From the NCBI RefSeq assembly GCF_000746025.2, contig NZ_CP045798.1:792501-856500 (forward strand): 64,000 nucleotides of DNA, given 5' to 3'. Position 1 is the stretch's first letter. The number at the start of each line of letters is the position of its first letter. This document shows, piece by piece, positions 62,477 through 64,000 of this stretch. The position numbers and the translations under genes were made by a program. This DNA comes from Thermanaerosceptrum fracticalcis. Its GTDB lineage: Bacteria > Bacillota > Peptococcia > DRI-13. The notes below the pieces were generated by a model. The model did not search any database, was not told the DNA's origin, and saw only the letters and a list, made by a program, of their open reading frames with translations.

Positions 62477-64000
62477 TCAGCTGTCTCCATGATCAAACAC
62501 CTTAATTCGCAAGTCTTGCACAGAGGATTCCTCCTGGTTAAATAATAATTCTAACCAGTTATTATTGACATTTTCTGGCTGACTTTGTGACAAGGTCCCG
62601 CAGATACCAATAATGTCTTCCGCTTTTATATATACCTGTTCAGCCTGGCCAGGTATTTCAACATTGATCCCATAGTCATCCTGAGAGATGCAATAGGCCA
62701 AACATGGATTATTTCGATAGGTAACTGCAATTAACTTGTTTACCAAATTACCCAAATTATTCATTAGTTCTTTTCTTTTGCCTTGTAAAGCTATTTCCTC
62801 TTCAGACAAGGGAACCCAAATATTCTGATAAATTTCCTTAAACAAGCTGCTCTGTTTAAGTCTTGTCTGCAGCGAACCGGTATCACAACCTATTTTAGCT
62901 GCCATTTCATCCAAGTGATACTCTTTGATACCGCTGGAAAGTAAGGTGTTTTTCCAAAAGGCTGCCAGATCCCCTTCAGCAGCTGCTTTAGCGGTATTCT
63001 GCCTTCTCGTGTACTGACCAAATGTAAAATCCAACACCTCTCCATTATTTGGCAGGTAAACTGCCAAACGGTTTCTTAGGGCTGCTGCCAAAGCTTCCCT
63101 GGCCTCTGCCTGGCCATGGGTTAAGATGACTCTCTTCGGTTTGAGGGCTGTTAAAAACCCAAATATTTCTTGCTGATCGGCATGAGCAGAAAGATTATAC
63201 TTTTCTACTCTACATTTGACAGTTATCTCCTGCCCGTTTAGCAAAATTTTTTTCTCATCAGCCGGCTTGTCCAATAATTCTATCAATCTTCTCCCAGGAC
63301 TTTCTTCATCCTGATAGCCAGTTAATAAAATGGCATTCTTTTCACAGCTTAAGAGTTTTTCAGCATAATAGGCGCTGGCTCCGCCAGTTAACATCCCTGA
63401 ACTGCTAATAAAACATGCGGGTTTTCCTGCCAAGGCTGCTTCTCGTTCATTTTTGACCGGGTTACCGATAGCCCTGACCGAGTCACTGTAAAATGGATGC
63501 TGCCCATTGTGAACCCTTTTTTGCAAGAATTTTGACAATTGGTTAATATGATTTAAATATACTGTATTTATACTTCTAACTAACCCATCAACCCATATTG
63601 GAAATTTTTCATTGTCCTTTTGTCTCAAACGGGCTAAACGAAGCAAATATAATATTTCTTGTGCCCGACCTTGTGCAAAAGCAGGAACCAGAACATGTCC
63701 ACCATCTCGGATCACTTGAAAAATTTTAGTAACCAAATTGTTTTCTTCACGTTTACGATCCGCATGATGGCGGTCACCATAGGTAGCCTCGGTAATGACA
63801 AGATGGGGAGAAAATTTAGGTAATGCCGCCGGCATTATTGTTCTGGTCCCAGATACAGAAAAATCTCCTGTGAAAAGAACTCTTCCTACTGAGGTTTCCA
63901 AACCGATCATGGCAGCTCCTAGGATATGTCCTGCCTGAAAAAAATGCGCCTTTGTTCCGTCGGGCAACAACACAAAACTTCCCATGGGTACGGGCCGTAA
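62477..64000 (-). CDS. Beta-CASP metallo-beta-lactamase RNA nuclease, 5' end outside the window
   Basis: At least 507 residues; the frame is open to the window edge and the N-terminal HxHxDH zinc motif must lie beyond it. Visible: QAGHILGAAMIGLE, FTGDFS, the beta-CASP segment EATYGDRHH, VLVPAFAQGRAQEIL, SSGMLTGG, then motif B His in LSAHADQQE and motif C His in LTHGQAEA. The family (YSH1/CPSF73-like) cuts RNA. After about residue 300 there is an extra C-terminal domain of about 200 residues that I do not recognise. Confidence 0.88.
   Translation of the reverse strand, partial: LRPVPMGSFVLLPDGTKAHFFQAGHILGAAMIGLETSVGRVLFTGDFSVSGTRTIMPAALPKFSPHLVITEATYGDRHHADRKREENNLVTKIFQVIRDGGHVLVPAFAQGRAQEILYLLRLARLRQKDNEKFPIWVDGLVRSINTVYLNHINQLSKFLQKRVHNGQHPFYSDSVRAIGNPVKNEREAALAGKPACFISSSGMLTGGASAYYAEKLLSCEKNAILLTGYQDEESPGRRLIELLDKPADEKKILLNGQEITVKCRVEKYNLSAHADQQEIFGFLTALKPKRVILTHGQAEAREALAAALRNRLAVYLPNNGEVLDFTFGQYTRRQNTAKAAAEGDLAAFWKNTLLSSGIKEYHLDEMAAKIGCDTGSLQTRLKQSSLFKEIYQNIWVPLSEEEIALQGKRKELMNNLGNLVNKLIAVTYRNNPCLAYCISQDDYGINVEIPGQAEQVYIKAEDIIGICGTLSQSQPENVNNNWLELLFNQEESSVQDLRIKVFDHGDS

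Noticed and set aside
1-64000. CRISPR array, tRNA or rRNA genes
   Set aside because: Reading by eye I saw no regularly spaced identical repeats, no cloverleaf with a TTCGAATC-type T arm and no rRNA segments; a tRNAscan run would settle the tRNA part.

Overview
The window reads as chromosome from an endospore-forming, anaerobic, low-to-mid GC Firmicute of the class Clostridia, most likely of the Peptococcaceae type. The reasons are the sporulation genes (spoVAC-AD-AEb-AEa, gerW/ytfJ, spmA-spmB, spoVK), a fused ispH-rpsA gene, a ferredoxin-dependent 2-oxoacid oxidoreductase (korDABC), CoA-activase-related Fe-S proteins, a glycyl-radical enzyme remnant and frequent TTG/GTG starts. The genus is not fixed by anything I can see. 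I found no rRNA, tRNA, riboswitch or CRISPR array by eye.

Layout. 1-4.8 kb: spoVA genes, then two overlapping activase-related genes. 4.9-12.3 kb: housekeeping and sporulation genes on the + strand (cca, site-2 protease, trpS, scpA-scpB, DUF2953, gerW, spmA-spmB, rluB). 12.3-18.1 kb: a stress-type protein, a degenerate CobO/BtuR-like protein and a lactate operon (lctP-glcD-glcF) with a FadR/GntR-type operator in front. 18.2-28.7 kb: hutP, aroH, a TrpF-like pseudoenzyme, aroF, cmk, plsC, ispH-rpsA, fni, korDABC. 28.8-33.6 kb: divergent biotin operons (a membrane protein, bioW and bioF to the left; bioD and bioA to the right) around a shared control region with candidate BirA sites. 33.6-43.6 kb: an accessory stretch of gene remnants (type III PKS, SRPBCC, glycyl-radical enzyme), an IS110-family transposase, lipoproteins, hsp20, small ORFs and an intact pdxS-pdxT pair. 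43.6-44.7 kb: the divergent SOS pair yneA/lexA with three LexA boxes.

44.8-51.6 kb holds the most notable catabolic unit, all on the minus strand: UxaA-type dehydratase in two subunits, FadR-family regulator, TctB, TctA, TctC and a LarA-family nickel racemase. Two palindromic FadR-type operators lie upstream. It looks like a self-regulated system for importing, interconverting and dehydrating a 2-hydroxy acid. A dehydrogenase of the malate/sulfolactate family lies next to it but behind a terminator, in an operon with ddl. The substrate cannot be read from the sequence.

54-59.2 kb carries DUF456, ynbB, hflX and spoVK; this hflX encodes an extra N-terminal domain with a complete JAMM metalloprotease motif. 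59.2-61.6 kb is a graveyard with a decayed UPF0175/DUF3368 toxin-antitoxin pair, a partial second copy of spoVK and the C-terminal end of a Y-family polymerase. The window ends in a beta-CASP RNA nuclease gene, cut by the window edge, beside a protein built from about four repeated alpha/beta modules.
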